From Galbibacter sp038433465 (GTDB lineage Bacteria > Bacteroidota > Bacteroidia > Flavobacteriales > Flavobacteriaceae): 64,000 bases of DNA. The DNA is taken from the NCBI RefSeq assembly GCF_038433465.1, contig NZ_JAESVF010000001.1:496001-560000 (forward strand). The letters are read 5' to 3'. Numbering within the stretch: the first letter of the stretch is position 1; each line of letters begins with the position of its first letter. Shown here piece after piece: positions 8,057 through 17,168 of the stretch. Below the pieces are notes generated by a model. It searched no databases. It saw only the letters and a list, made by a program, of their open reading frames with translations, and was not told the DNA's origin. The position numbers and the translations under genes were made by a program.

Positions 8057-8917
8057 TTGGAATTGCTCGAAGAACATATTGTTCCTGTGTTGCCAAACCC
8101 CGTTAGATTACAAGATTATGGCGTTGGAATATTTAATACCATCCCCACCAAATCAGCATTAAAAAAAGCGATTAAAAAAGAACAGGTTTTGGTAAACAAT
8201 AAAGTTGGCAAAACAGCAACTTATATTCGCGGTGGAGAAACAATTTCGTTAGTTGCTTCGGAAGAAAACAATGCACACAAAAAACTGATCTTTCCTTTAA
8301 CGATTTTGTTTGAAGATGATTATTTATGCGCTGTGCACAAACCCGCAGGAATATTGGTAAGTGGGAATCATTTTAAAACGATTGCGCAAGCACTTCCGCA
8401 GAATTTACAAAAAAGTAAACTTCCAGATGTAGCAAAACCACAACCTGTACATCGGCTTGATTATCCTACTACAGGAATTTTACTCGCTGGAAAAACACAT
8501 GAGAGTATTCGAAAACTCAACAAACTCTTCGAGGACAAACAACTCATAAAAACTTATTATGCCATTACCATTGGGAAAATGAATTCGGAAGGTGTTATTA
8601 CAACCCCTGTAGATGGAAAGAATGCTGTTTCTGAATTCACGGTAATCAAATCGGTTGCATCCAAAAAATACGAGGTTTTAAACTTGGTAAAATTACATCC
8701 AAAAACAGGAAGGAAACATCAACTTCGGAAGCATATGGCTCATATTGGGAATCCGATTTTAGGTGATAAAGACTACGGAATTGAAGGTCTTGTGTTACAT
8801 AAAAAAGGCTTGTATCTTCATGCGTATTCTTTGGAGTTTATCCATCCGTTTACGAATGAAAAATTACTTTTAACTGACGAGCTTCCTAAAAGGTTTCAGA
8901 AAATAATAAATCCATAA
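8057..8917 (+). CDS. RluA-family RNA pseudouridine synthase
   Basis: A 286-aa protein with an N-terminal S4-like RNA-binding region (TIPTKSALKKAIKKEQVLVNN) and an RluA catalytic domain. The catalytic Asp is in VHRLDYPTTGILLAGKT, and KLHPKTGRKHQLRKHMAH is the second conserved block. It isomerises uridine in rRNA or tRNA; the exact site is unknown. The frame opens at a TTG 3 bp after the hydrolase stop, giving MELLEEHIVPV. No earlier ATG is available, so translational coupling is plausible. A hairpin terminator follows at once. Confidence 0.87.
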   Translation: MELLEEHIVPVLPNPVRLQDYGVGIFNTIPTKSALKKAIKKEQVLVNNKVGKTATYIRGGETISLVASEENNAHKKLIFPLTILFEDDYLCAVHKPAGILVSGNHFKTIAQALPQNLQKSKLPDVAKPQPVHRLDYPTTGILLAGKTHESIRKLNKLFEDKQLIKTYYAITIGKMNSEGVITTPVDGKNAVSEFTVIKSVASKKYEVLNLVKLHPKTGRKHQLRKHMAHIGNPILGDKDYGIEGLVLHKKGLYLHAYSLEFIHPFTNEKLLLTDELPKRFQKIINP

Positions 8918-8953
8918 AAAAACTCGAAAAGCGTAATGCAATTCGAGTTTTTA
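8918..8953. terminator. Terminator after the RluA gene (and before the sufD stop)
   Basis: Stem AAAAACTCGAA / TTCGAGTTTTT with a 13-nt loop, A-rich on one side and T-rich on the other. It lies between convergent genes and may work in both directions. Confidence 0.75.
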
Positions 8954-8977
8954 AATATTGTTTGTAAGCGTGATTTC

Positions 8978-10294
8978 TTATAAATCAAATCCAACATTAA
9001 CGCCCAATTTCATGGCAATTAATTTGTTGATTCTTGCTTTTACTTCTGGAATTTTAACACTTTCCAACACGTTATTTGCAAAGGCATACATAAGCAGTGC
9101 TCGTGCTTCTTTCTTAGGAATACCACGTGCTTGAAGGTAAAACAAAGCCTCCTCATCTAGTTGTCCAATTGTACAACCGTGCGAACATCTTACATCATCA
9201 GCAAAAATTTCGAGCTGTGGTTTTGCATTTACCGTTGCTTTATCATCAATTAAGATGTTGTTATTCTGCTGAAATCCGTTTGTTTTCTGCGCTTCTTTTT
9301 CAACAATAATTCGACCATTAAAAACACCCGTACTACTGTCGGCATAAATACCTTTATAGTCTTGGTGACTTTCGCAATTTGGCGTTGCGTGGTGCACCAA
9401 TGTACTGTGGTCTACATGCTGTTTGTCTTCAGTAATTGTAATTCCTTTTAAAGTAGAATTGATGTACTCTCCCTTGTGTATGAACTGTAAATTGTTTCTT
9501 GTAAGTTTCCCTCCAAACGAAAATGTATGCACAGACGCATGACTATTTTGTTGCTGAGAAATGTACGTATTATCGACTAACGAAGCCTCTTGCGTATCGT
9601 TTTGAATTTTGTAGTAATCTACAATTCCACGTTTGTGCGTATAAATTTCGGTAACCGAATTTGTAAGCACAGGGTTTTGAGTTAAACTTTGATGACGCTC
9701 AATGATTTGCACATGTGCGTTTTCGCCAACAACTACCAAATTACGAGGTTGCAATAGTAAAGAAGACTCTTTACCAGTTGCTAAATGAATAATTTGAATT
9801 GGCTTGTCTACCACCTTCCCTTTTGGGATATTGATAAAAGCTCCCTCACGTGAAAAAGCAGTATTTAAGGACGTTAAACTATCGTCTTTTTTAGCTATTT
9901 TATTAAAATAGTTTTCGATAATTAAACGGTATTTTGGCTTTGTTAAAGCTGAACTCATTAGGCAAGCATCTAATCCTTCGTGTGAAGTTTGCGAAAGATG
10001 CGAGCTGTAAATTCCGTCTATAAAAACAATTTTATAACTATCGATATCGTGTATAAAATACTTCTTTACATCTTTAAATTCGATAGCAGTTTCTTCTTTC
10101 GGAAAAACACTATAATCGTTTTTCAATAATGCGTTTAAAGAAGTGTACTTCCAAGCCTCGTCTTTCTTAGTTGGAAAACCTTTTTCTTCAAAGATTTTAA
10201 TCGCCTCTGTACGAATATCGTGAATAGGATGCTCTACATCCACACGATTTTCAAAAGCCATAAACGATGATAGTAATTTATCTTTTAATTCCAT
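8978..10294 (-). CDS. sufD: Fe-S cluster assembly protein SufD
   Basis: A 438-aa scaffold subunit that forms the SufBC2D complex. It shows the C-terminal beta-helix region with the conserved RCSHGCTIGQLDEEALFYLQ block (containing the His important in SufD) and the helical C-terminus RGIPKKEARALLMYAFA. The N-terminal segment KKDEAWKYTSLNALL is typical. It lies 225 bp downstream of sufC on the same strand. Confidence 0.94.
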   Translation of the reverse strand: MELKDKLLSSFMAFENRVDVEHPIHDIRTEAIKIFEEKGFPTKKDEAWKYTSLNALLKNDYSVFPKEETAIEFKDVKKYFIHDIDSYKIVFIDGIYSSHLSQTSHEGLDACLMSSALTKPKYRLIIENYFNKIAKKDDSLTSLNTAFSREGAFINIPKGKVVDKPIQIIHLATGKESSLLLQPRNLVVVGENAHVQIIERHQSLTQNPVLTNSVTEIYTHKRGIVDYYKIQNDTQEASLVDNTYISQQQNSHASVHTFSFGGKLTRNNLQFIHKGEYINSTLKGITITEDKQHVDHSTLVHHATPNCESHQDYKGIYADSSTGVFNGRIIVEKEAQKTNGFQQNNNILIDDKATVNAKPQLEIFADDVRCSHGCTIGQLDEEALFYLQARGIPKKEARALLMYAFANNVLESVKIPEVKARINKLIAMKLGVNVGFDL

Positions 10295-10519
10295 TTTATT
10301 ATGATGGTTTCTAGTTTTTAGTTTTTGATTCCTTGTTTCCAGTTCCTTGTTTCTGGTTTATCAAAAACTTAACTACTCCTATTTCAATTATATATTTATG
10401 ATTCTACTTTGTATTTCTAAAACGAAACAACAATCTTTAAATAAAGACTCAAGTAGATTTTTATAAAAAGTAACTCAAAAATTAATCGTTAATATCGAGG
10501 TACCTCAAACAAATAATGA

Positions 10520-11272
10520 CTAAACTGCAACTTCTTGCTTAATCCAATCGTATCCTTTTTCTTCAAGCTCTAGCGCAAGTTCTTTTCCTCCAGATTTTAC
10601 AATCTTTCCGTTTAATAAAACGTGTACGTAATCTGGTACGATGTATTCTAACAAACGTTGGTAGTGTGTAATAACCACCACGGCATTGTCTTTAGTTTTT
10701 AATTTGTTAACTCCGTTTGAAACAATACGAAGTGCATCGATATCCAATCCAGAGTCGGTTTCATCCAAAATAGCAAGTTTAGGTTCTAGCATTGCCATTT
10801 GGAAAATTTCGTTACGCTTTTTCTCTCCTCCAGAAAACCCTTCGTTTAAAGAACGCGATAAAAACTTACGGTCGATTTCTAACAATTCAGACTTTTCACG
10901 AATTTTCTTAAGCATTTCATTGGCTGGCATTTCTTCCAATCCTTGTGCTCTACGACTTTCGTTTATAGCTGTTTTCATGAAATTGGTTACCGTAACTCCA
11001 GGAATTTCTACTGGGTATTGAAACGATAAGAAAATACCTTTATGCGAACGCTCTTCTGGAGCTAACTCAGCAATATCTTCTCCTAAAAAAGTAATGTTTC
11101 CTTCGGTTACTTCAAAATCTTCATTTCCTGCAATTACCGAAGACAAAGTACTTTTTCCAGAACCATTTGGCCCCATAATAGCGTGTACTTCTCCTGGTTT
11201 TACCTCCAGATTTATTCCTTTTAAAATTTCTTTATCTTCTACGCTTGCGTGTAAATTTTCAATCTTTAACAT
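10520..11272 (-). CDS. sufC: Fe-S cluster assembly ATPase SufC
   Basis: A 250-aa ABC-type ATPase that drives conformational change in SufBCD. It has Walker A GPNGSGKST (residues 34-42), the signature SGGEKKRNE, Walker B LAILDETDSGLD and the SufC-specific GIFLSFQYPVEIPGV. The length is normal. It sits between sufB (222 bp upstream) and sufD (225 bp downstream); the gaps are larger than in many operons, and I see no gene in them. Confidence 0.96.
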   Translation of the reverse strand: MLKIENLHASVEDKEILKGINLEVKPGEVHAIMGPNGSGKSTLSSVIAGNEDFEVTEGNITFLGEDIAELAPEERSHKGIFLSFQYPVEIPGVTVTNFMKTAINESRRAQGLEEMPANEMLKKIREKSELLEIDRKFLSRSLNEGFSGGEKKRNEIFQMAMLEPKLAILDETDSGLDIDALRIVSNGVNKLKTKDNAVVVITHYQRLLEYIVPDYVHVLLNGKIVKSGGKELALELEEKGYDWIKQEVAV

Positions 11273-11494
11273 TCTCTTTTCAATTATATTGTTATTGAAT
11301 TCATTTCAACTTTTTCTATTTCCTAAAAAATGACTGAAATTAACCTATATTTCGTTACTTTTCTTATCCGTAGCGATGCTATGCCTTTCAAAAAGTGCCT
11401 CATCTATGCTAATTTCACTTCATTTTCGGTTTAATACAAAAAGCTAAAAATGAATTCATGATGTTATTCTGAAATAAACAATCATTAATTTTAT

Positions 11495-12940
11495 TTATCC
11501 TACGGAACCTTCTAATGAAATTTCCAATAATTTTTGAGCCTCTACAGCAAATTCCATAGGAAGCTTATTTAATACCTCTTTACTAAATCCGTTTACGATA
11601 AGCGCAATTGCTTTTTCGGTATCGATACCACGTTGGTTACAGTAAAATATTTGGTCTTCCCCTATTTTACTTGTAGTTGCTTCGTGTTCTATCTGTGCAG
11701 TTTTATTTTTAGTTTCGATGTACGGAAATGTGTGTGCTCCACATTCATTCCCCATCAATAAACTATCGCACTGCGAAAAGTTACGCGCATTTTCGGCACG
11801 TCCTTGAACTTGTACCAATCCGCGGTAACTGTTTTGCGATTTTCCTGCGGAAATTCCTTTTGAAATGATCGTACTCTTAGTGTTTTTTCCGAGGTGAATC
11901 ATTTTCGTACCTGTATCGGCTTGTTGGAAGTTATTGGTAACTGCAATGGAGTAAAACTCCCCAACCGAATTATCTCCTTTCAATACACATGAAGGGTATT
12001 TCCATGTAACAGCAGAACCTGTTTCTACCTGTGTCCAACTTATTTTTGCGTTTTTCTCGCACAATCCTCTTTTGGTCACAAAGTTAAAAACCCCACCTTT
12101 TCCTTCTTTATCTCCAGGGAACCAGTTTTGAACTGTTGAATATTTAATTTCGGCATCGTCTAACGCAATCAACTCAACCACTGCAGCGTGCAACTGATTT
12201 TCGTCGCGCATTGGTGCGGTACAACCTTCCAAATAACTTACGTAGCTACTTTCATCAGCAATAACCAAAGTACGCTCAAACTGTCCCGTTCCTGCTTGGT
12301 TTATTCGGAAATAAGTAGATAATTCCATTGGGCAACGAACGCCTTTTGGAATATAACAGAAAGAACCATCTGAAAATACTGCAGAATTTAAAGCTGCATA
12401 GAAGTTATCTTTCTGCGGAACTACAGTTCCTAAATATTTTTTTACCAATTCTGGGTGCTCTTGAATAGCTTCAGAAATAGAACAGAAAATAATTCCTTTT
12501 TCAGCTAGTGTTTTCTTAAAAGTTGTTGCAACAGAAACCGAGTCCATCACAATATCAACAGCAACACCCGCTAGTTTTTTCTGTTCGTCTACAGAAATCC
12601 CTAATTTTTTAAAGGTGTCGAGTAACTCTGGGTCAACCTCATCCAAACTGTTGTATTTTGGCTTTTTCATTGGTGCCGAGTAGTACGAAATTGCCTGAAA
12701 ATCTGGCTTTTTATACGTAACATTTGCCCACTCTGGCTCTTCCATTTCTATCCATACTCTAAAAGCTTCCAAGCGCCACTCGGTCATCCATTCTGGCTCA
12801 TTCTTCTTTTTAGAAATCGCTCGAACAATATCTTCATTTAATCCCACAGGTAGGGTATCCGACTCAATGTCGGTGTAAAACCCATACTCGTATTCTTTTG
12901 TTTCGAGTTCCTTTTTTAATTCTTCTTCGGTGTATGCCAT
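11495..12940 (-). CDS. sufB: Fe-S cluster assembly protein SufB
   Basis: A 481-aa scaffold protein on which the nascent cluster forms. Family blocks include FCYIPKGVRCPMELSTYFRI, the cysteine-containing YLEGCTAPMRDENQLHAAVV, and FSQCDSLLMGNECGAHTFPY. The C-terminal RGIDTEKAIALIVNGF contains the region of the SufD interface. It lies 121 bp downstream of sufA on the same strand. Confidence 0.96.
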   Translation of the reverse strand: MAYTEEELKKELETKEYEYGFYTDIESDTLPVGLNEDIVRAISKKKNEPEWMTEWRLEAFRVWIEMEEPEWANVTYKKPDFQAISYYSAPMKKPKYNSLDEVDPELLDTFKKLGISVDEQKKLAGVAVDIVMDSVSVATTFKKTLAEKGIIFCSISEAIQEHPELVKKYLGTVVPQKDNFYAALNSAVFSDGSFCYIPKGVRCPMELSTYFRINQAGTGQFERTLVIADESSYVSYLEGCTAPMRDENQLHAAVVELIALDDAEIKYSTVQNWFPGDKEGKGGVFNFVTKRGLCEKNAKISWTQVETGSAVTWKYPSCVLKGDNSVGEFYSIAVTNNFQQADTGTKMIHLGKNTKSTIISKGISAGKSQNSYRGLVQVQGRAENARNFSQCDSLLMGNECGAHTFPYIETKNKTAQIEHEATTSKIGEDQIFYCNQRGIDTEKAIALIVNGFSKEVLNKLPMEFAVEAQKLLEISLEGSVG

Positions 12941-13061
12941 ATACTCTTGTTTAAAAGTTGAAAGTTTATAGTTTAAATTTTCATCTCGCTATTAAACTTT
13001 CAATTTTAATTCTTTAATCTCTTCTATAATATTTTCAATTTCTCAACTCTTTTATTTTTTT

Positions 13062-13391
13062 CTACAACGAAAAACTTTCACCACATCCGCAAGTGCGTTG
13101 TGCGTTTGGATTGTTAAATACAAATCCTTTTCCGTTGAGTCCGCCAGAGTATTCTAAAGTTGTCCCGACGAGGTATAAAAAGCTTTTTTTATCAACTACA
13201 ATTTTTACATTGTTGTCTTCAAACATTTTATCTTCATCTGCTTTGCTTTTATCAAATTTCAATTCATATGATAATCCGCTACAACCGCCACTCTTAACTC
13301 CTACACGTACAAAATCTTGAGCCACATCAAACCCATCGTCCGACATAAGCTCTGCAATTTTCTTTTTTGCTGTTTCAGAAACTTTTATCAT
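13062..13391 (-). CDS. sufA: HesB/IscA/SufA-family iron-sulphur carrier
   Basis: A 109-aa A-type carrier that accepts clusters from SufBCD and passes them to apoproteins. All three ligand cysteines are present: Cys37 in KSGGCSGLSYEL, and Cys101 and Cys103 in TCGCGESFSL. As first gene of the cluster it probably carries the main promoter; a -7 box lies 29 bp upstream. No IscR-like regulator is encoded nearby. Confidence 0.92.
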   Translation of the reverse strand: MIKVSETAKKKIAELMSDDGFDVAQDFVRVGVKSGGCSGLSYELKFDKSKADEDKMFEDNNVKIVVDKKSFLYLVGTTLEYSGGLNGKGFVFNNPNAQRTCGCGESFSL

Positions 13392-13419
13392 AATTAATTC
13401 GTTCTTTCAAAATAGTTTA

Positions 13420-13427
13420 CAAAAATA
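13420..13427 (-). promoter_or_regulatory. -7 box of the suf cluster
   Basis: Minus strand reads TATTTTTG, an exact TAnnTTTG match, 29 bp before the sufA start codon. The -33 box is not clear. Confidence 0.4.
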
Positions 13428-13546
13428 AGATATTCAACACGATTTACCATACATAATCATATTATTATATTATATCCAATTATAGAGATTTGTTATGATT
13501 TCTACGGATTCCTTACAAATTTGATTGGAAGTACTTCTTGAATGTG

Positions 13547-14764
13547 CTAATTAAACTGAATAAGTTGTTTGTTGATTCGGCTAGCAGCTATTTTTGAAGC
13601 TATATACCCTAGCACAAAAATTGTTGCCAATACGATAAGAATGTTGATGGGTTGGTATTCGACTGGGTAAGCTAGTGACGGACTCAACATAATCCAACGA
13701 AAATGGATTTGCGACCATACCAAAAGTGATGCAATGAGCACACCTACCACACCTCCAACAACGGTTACGAGTAATCCTTGTAGGAAAAATATTTTTTTAA
13801 GCTCTTTAATCGAAACCCCCATACTGTAAAGAGTTGCGGCATTGTGGCGTTTATCGAGAATCATCATGATAATGGCGCCGACTACATTAAAAAGTGCAAT
13901 GATAAGTACGAGTGTAAAAATGAGGTACAATACTAAATTTTCGGTATTGAGCATTTTATAAAGCGAATCGTTAAGCTGCGCTCTTGTTTTAAGCGACACT
14001 TTATGCTGAAGGGCTTGCTCGATACTAGCACTGACACTAGCCACGGATGCTCCTTTTTTAATTTTAAAGTTGATGCCCGTAATTTGATTTTCCTTTTTTT
14101 CTAACAGCGGTTGCACTGTTGAAAGTCGTGAAAAAACATACTTTTTATCCAAATCGTCGTTAATGGCGTACACGCCCGAAAGTGTAGCAGAGAGTTCGTT
14201 ATAAGGCTTTTGAGTCCCCGAAAGCCCTCTTGTTAAACTTCCTTTCCCTGGTTTTGGTGCTAAAATTTCGAGTGGATTACGGTAATCGTTAATTCCGAGT
14301 CCGAGTAAATTGGCAATCCCCATTCCTGTAACCACTTGGTAGGGGTCTTTCCCAAGCCAACTTCCGTAGTACATCATGCTATCGATACCTGTAACACGGG
14401 TATAATTACTATCGACAGCCTTTATGTATGCAATATGATTTTTTTGTTTGAAAGTGAGAAAAACACGCTCTTCTATTTCTTTTGAAAAAGCTTCAATTCC
14501 AACAATACTATCGAGGTTTTGTTGATCGTTTTCGGTAAATTCAAAATATTTCCCTTCCGCAGAAACCGCTTTTAAATCGGGGTCGAATGAATTTGAAAAG
14601 GAAAGGCTCAATGTTTTTAGTCCAGCAAAAGCCGAAAGCACCACAAATAAAGAAGCTGCTCCAATAACAATTACCAAAAACGTTACAAAATTGATAATGT
14701 TTACCGCATTCTGACTGCTTTTAGAAACCAGATACCTTTTTGCTATGTATAGGGCAATATTCAA
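13547..14764 (-). CDS. FtsX/LolE-like ABC transporter permease
   Basis: A 405-aa membrane protein of the FtsX-like permease type. It has an N-terminal membrane helix (NIINFVTFLVIVIGAASLFVVLSAFAG), a large periplasmic MacB-like domain (about residues 50-265), and three C-terminal helices (LVLYLIFTLVLIIALFNVVG, GLLVTVVGGVVGVLIASLLV, INILIVLATIFVLGYIAS). It resembles the LolC/E permeases that extract lipoproteins for the outer membrane, but no ATPase partner gene is adjacent. It starts 4 bp after the rbfA stop, so the two are co-transcribed. Confidence 0.85.
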   Translation of the reverse strand: MNIALYIAKRYLVSKSSQNAVNIINFVTFLVIVIGAASLFVVLSAFAGLKTLSLSFSNSFDPDLKAVSAEGKYFEFTENDQQNLDSIVGIEAFSKEIEERVFLTFKQKNHIAYIKAVDSNYTRVTGIDSMMYYGSWLGKDPYQVVTGMGIANLLGLGINDYRNPLEILAPKPGKGSLTRGLSGTQKPYNELSATLSGVYAINDDLDKKYVFSRLSTVQPLLEKKENQITGINFKIKKGASVASVSASIEQALQHKVSLKTRAQLNDSLYKMLNTENLVLYLIFTLVLIIALFNVVGAIIMMILDKRHNAATLYSMGVSIKELKKIFFLQGLLVTVVGGVVGVLIASLLVWSQIHFRWIMLSPSLAYPVEYQPINILIVLATIFVLGYIASKIAASRINKQLIQFN

Positions 14765-14768
14765 AAAA

Positions 14769-15161
14769 CTAAGACTTCTTTCTTTTTGCTAACAAATCTG
14801 GGTTTGCAATAGGGTTGTCGTTACCTTTTAGCGATTTATCAATTCGGTCGATATACTCCAAAGAATCGTCTATAAAAAACTCCAACTCTGGCACTCTTCT
14901 CAACTGATTTTTAGTGCGCTGTGCCAACTCGTGCTTGATAAGCGGTTGGTTAGAACGAATGCCTTCGATAAGTTCTTTAGATTTATCAACAGGAAAAATA
15001 CTTACGTAAACTTTTGCCATCGACAAATCGGTAGTTACATTAACTTTGGTAACACTTATAAGGGTTCCAGACATGCCTCCTTCTTTTGCTGCTCTTTGTA
15101 AAATTTCTGCCAAATCGCGTTGAATAACGCCACCAATCTTTTTCTGTCTGTTTGTTTCCAT
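14769..15161 (-). CDS. rbfA: 30S ribosome-binding factor RbfA
   Basis: A 130-aa KH-fold protein needed for late 30S maturation and 16S rRNA 5'-end processing. Hallmarks are RQKKIGGVIQRDLAEILQ at the start, SVTKVNVTTDLSMAKVYVSIF in the middle and LRRVPELEFFIDDSLEYIDRID near the end. I start at METNRQKK; an upstream ATG would add ten hydrophobic residues that do not fit the family. It is co-transcribed with the downstream permease and divergent from methylmalonyl-CoA epimerase. Confidence 0.94.
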   Translation of the reverse strand: METNRQKKIGGVIQRDLAEILQRAAKEGGMSGTLISVTKVNVTTDLSMAKVYVSIFPVDKSKELIEGIRSNQPLIKHELAQRTKNQLRRVPELEFFIDDSLEYIDRIDKSLKGNDNPIANPDLLAKRKKS

Positions 15162-15201
15162 AGTGCAAAAATACAAGAATAATAAATACAATTTAAAGTA
15201 T

Positions 15202-15209
15202 TATTTTTG
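15202..15209 (+). promoter_or_regulatory. -7 box upstream of methylmalonyl-CoA epimerase
   Basis: TATTTTTG fits TAnnTTTG and lies 41 bp before the start codon. No clear -33 box. Confidence 0.33.
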
Positions 15210-15250
15210 ATGAAACGCTATCGCAGGTGTTTTAACTGAAAAATATCCGC

Positions 15251-15661
15251 ATGAATAAAATAGAACATTTGGGAATTGCAGTAAAAAACTTAGAGGTATC
15301 AAACACATTGTTTGAAAAACTCCTCGGTGTTGCACCCTACAAAACGGAAGAAGTAGCTTCGGAAGGTGTTAAAACCTCATTTTTTAAAACTGGAGAAAGT
15401 AAAATAGAACTTTTAGAAGCCACAACAAACGATAGTACCATTGCAAAATTTATAGACAAAAAAGGCGAAGGAATTCATCATATTGCTTTTGAAGTTGGCG
15501 ATATACAAGCAGAAGTTGAGCGATTGAAAGATGAAGGTTTTACGATTTTGAATGAAACTCCAAAGCGAGGAGCCGACAATAAATGGGTGGTTTTTTTACA
15601 TCCAAAAACTACTAATGGTGTTTTGGTGGAATTGTGCCAAGAAATTGATAAAAACGAATAA
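15251..15661 (+). CDS. mce: Methylmalonyl-CoA epimerase
   Basis: A 136-aa VOC-fold metalloenzyme that converts (2S)- to (2R)-methylmalonyl-CoA in propionyl-CoA/succinyl-CoA interconversion. Metal-ligand regions are NKIEHLGIAV (His), GEGIHHIAFEV (His) and GVLVELCQE (Glu), as expected. The length is typical. The fused mutase at 58,497 looks like isobutyryl-CoA mutase, so the methylmalonyl-CoA mutase partner is presumably elsewhere in the genome. Confidence 0.93.
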   Translation: MNKIEHLGIAVKNLEVSNTLFEKLLGVAPYKTEEVASEGVKTSFFKTGESKIELLEATTNDSTIAKFIDKKGEGIHHIAFEVGDIQAEVERLKDEGFTILNETPKRGADNKWVVFLHPKTTNGVLVELCQEIDKNE

Positions 15662-15705
15662 AAAAGATTATCGCTACACAAAACAGTCAAAAACACACAA
15701 ATAGT

Positions 15706-15737
15706 CTTGCAGAGCTTAAAAATATGTAGTAATATTG
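15706..15737 (+). promoter_or_regulatory. Putative promoter of the tRNA gene
   Basis: TTG at 15706-15708 and TAATATTG at 15730-15737 (one mismatch to TAnnTTTG) are 21 bp apart, slightly more than the usual 17-19. The -7 box lies 15 bp before the tRNA. Confidence 0.35.
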
Positions 15738-15752
15738 CATCCGCAATTTGCG

Positions 15753-15826
15753 GGTCCTATAGCTCAGCTGGTTAGAGCACCTGACTCATAATCAGGGGGT
15801 CCCTGGTTCGAGCCCAGGTGGGACCA
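15753..15826 (+). tRNA. tRNA with CAT anticodon (Met, or Ile2 after lysidine modification)
   Basis: A 74-nt cloverleaf. The acceptor stem GGTCCTA pairs with TGGGACC, the D-arm begins TAGCTCAGCTGGTTAGAG, the anticodon stem CCTGA/TCAGG holds loop CTCATAA with CAT at 15787-15789, and the T-arm is CCTGG-TTCGAGC-CCAGG. CCA is not fully encoded. Whether it is elongator tRNA-Met or the lysidine-modified tRNA-Ile cannot be settled by eye. It is the integration site of the downstream element: its 3' half recurs at 37857-37904. Confidence 0.95.
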
Positions 15827-15828
15827 CA
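15781..15828 (+). repeat. attL: 48-bp direct repeat within the tRNA
   Basis: Runs from CTGACTCATAATCAG in the anticodon arm to the tRNA end. It matches 37857-37904 at 46 of 48 positions; the two differences form a compensated base pair of the T-stem. The first 22 bp are identical, which is where strand exchange most likely occurred. Confidence 0.88.
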
Positions 15829-15840
15829 CTAGTTAAATCA

Positions 15841-15870
15841 AGCCTTTCGAGAAATCGAGAGGCTTTTTTT
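15841..15870 (+). terminator. Terminator after the tRNA gene
   Basis: Stem AGCCTTTCGA / TCGAGAGGCT (one G-T wobble) with GAAA loop and a run of T. It appears to be carried by the element along with its tRNA 3' half. Confidence 0.75.
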
Positions 15871-15880
15871 ATTTTCCATG

Positions 15881-15900
15881 AGTACAACATATGTACAACA
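15881..15900 (+). repeat. 20-bp end repeat, left copy
   Basis: AGTACAACATATGTACAACA occurs here and, identical and in the same orientation, at 37727-37746, that is, near both ends of the element. The core ACATATGT is palindromic. A role as integrase arm-type or accessory-factor binding site is inferred from the placement. Confidence 0.7.
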
Positions 15901-15959
15901 ATTCAATTTCCTTTTAGTTTTATTTGTTTATATATTTAAGTCTATAAAACTTAATTTCA

Positions 15960-16655
15960 ATGGATAAAATTTCAACTTTTTTAGCTCAAAGTTACCTTTA
16001 CTTTCAAAATTTAAAATCTAAATCAGAAAATAAAGTATCAAATTATATCTCTAAAGGAGAAAATGTGTTTTTAAAAGTCACAAAATTATTTATCATTACC
16101 TTTTCTATTCCAATAATTTTTACTCTGATTAGCTTTAGAGAGAATATGGGCTTTACAGTATTTTTCATAGCACTAACATACCTTTTATTTATCTCTGTAT
16201 TTTTTTGGCATCATTTAAATATTGATACTAAAGAAAAAATACATGAGGCTAAACGAATCTCTGAAAAGAAAACTAAGCCAAAAGGTATCTTTTTAGATAG
16301 TAATTTAATCTATGAAAGGTTTTATTTATTATTTGGTAAACACAATTACATTGATGAAGAAAGAACTTCTGTTCAAGATTTTATTAATGTTTTAACATTA
16401 CCATTTAATTCGCATGATTCCATTATTTATTTTAATTTGTCTAATAGAGGTGTAAAATTAGTAATCGAAAGATTTAGAAAATTAAATCCGAGTTTGACTT
16501 TGATTTCTGTTGAAAGCTCATCACATTTTCATAGCAATAATGGGCAATTAAGAGATGGTGCATTAAGAAAAGCGAAGAAGCCGAAGGAAAAAAAAATAAA
16601 TGAAATTAATTCTAATCTTGATTCAATTTTCACGCCTTTTATGGTAGACAAATAA
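15960..16655 (+). CDS. Membrane protein of unknown function at the element's left end
   Basis: A 231-aa protein that I do not recognise. It begins with a hydrophilic segment of about 35 residues. Two membrane helices follow (VTKLFIITFSIPIIFTLISF and FTVFFIALTYLLFISVFFW), then about 140 cytoplasmic residues ending in a Lys-rich tail (RKAKKPKEKKINEI). The gene is very A+T rich, is the first behind attL, and is separated from the HTH gene by 122 bp. The likely real start is the ATG at 15960. Confidence 0.6.
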   Translation: MDKISTFLAQSYLYFQNLKSKSENKVSNYISKGENVFLKVTKLFIITFSIPIIFTLISFRENMGFTVFFIALTYLLFISVFFWHHLNIDTKEKIHEAKRISEKKTKPKGIFLDSNLIYERFYLLFGKHNYIDEERTSVQDFINVLTLPFNSHDSIIYFNLSNRGVKLVIERFRKLNPSLTLISVESSSHFHSNNGQLRDGALRKAKKPKEKKINEINSNLDSIFTPFMVDK

Positions 16656-16777
16656 TTTTTTTACGTAGACAGTCCATTTCTAGGTACTCCAATAGCTTTC
16701 TTCTAGCTACATTAGTTTCCGAATTCAATCAAAAGTAGGTGGCCATCTACTCATAATTAACATTAAAAATTATAAGT

Positions 16778-17074
16778 ATGAATGATTCGGAAAACGTAGT
16801 TAATCTACTTAAAGAAATTAAGAGATTACTATTCTTAAACAAAAAGGTATTTAATGTAGAAGACCTTGCTTCTTACACAGGTCTATCAAAAAGTAAAATC
16901 TATGATCTTACTCACCTCAAAAAGATTCCCACAGGAAACAATAAAGATATCCGACAAAAATTCTTTGATCGCGAAGTGATAGAAGAATGGTTGATGGGAT
17001 ATGAAGAGTCCGAGAATAATGAGGATTTGGAGAACCAACTCAATTTACAACTTTTAAAAAACAAAAAAGCCTAA
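16778..17074 (+). CDS. Small helix-turn-helix protein, excisionase-like
   Basis: A 98-aa protein with a MerR/HTH_17-type DNA-binding domain in the middle (VFNVEDLASYTGLSKSKIYDL, then a wing ending REVIEEWLMGYEE). Such proteins serve as excisionases or as regulators of replication genes in Bacteroidota mobile elements. It lies 95 bp before the VapE-like gene. Which role applies cannot be told from the sequence. Confidence 0.75.
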   Translation: MNDSENVVNLLKEIKRLLFLNKKVFNVEDLASYTGLSKSKIYDLTHLKKIPTGNNKDIRQKFFDREVIEEWLMGYEESENNEDLENQLNLQLLKNKKA

Positions 17075-17168
17075 AAGACCTCAACCCTTTTAGACTTTAA
17101 ACATTTATTTTCTAACCGAGAAAATCGTATTACAAATATACGGTTTTCTCACTAAATACTATTTGGTT

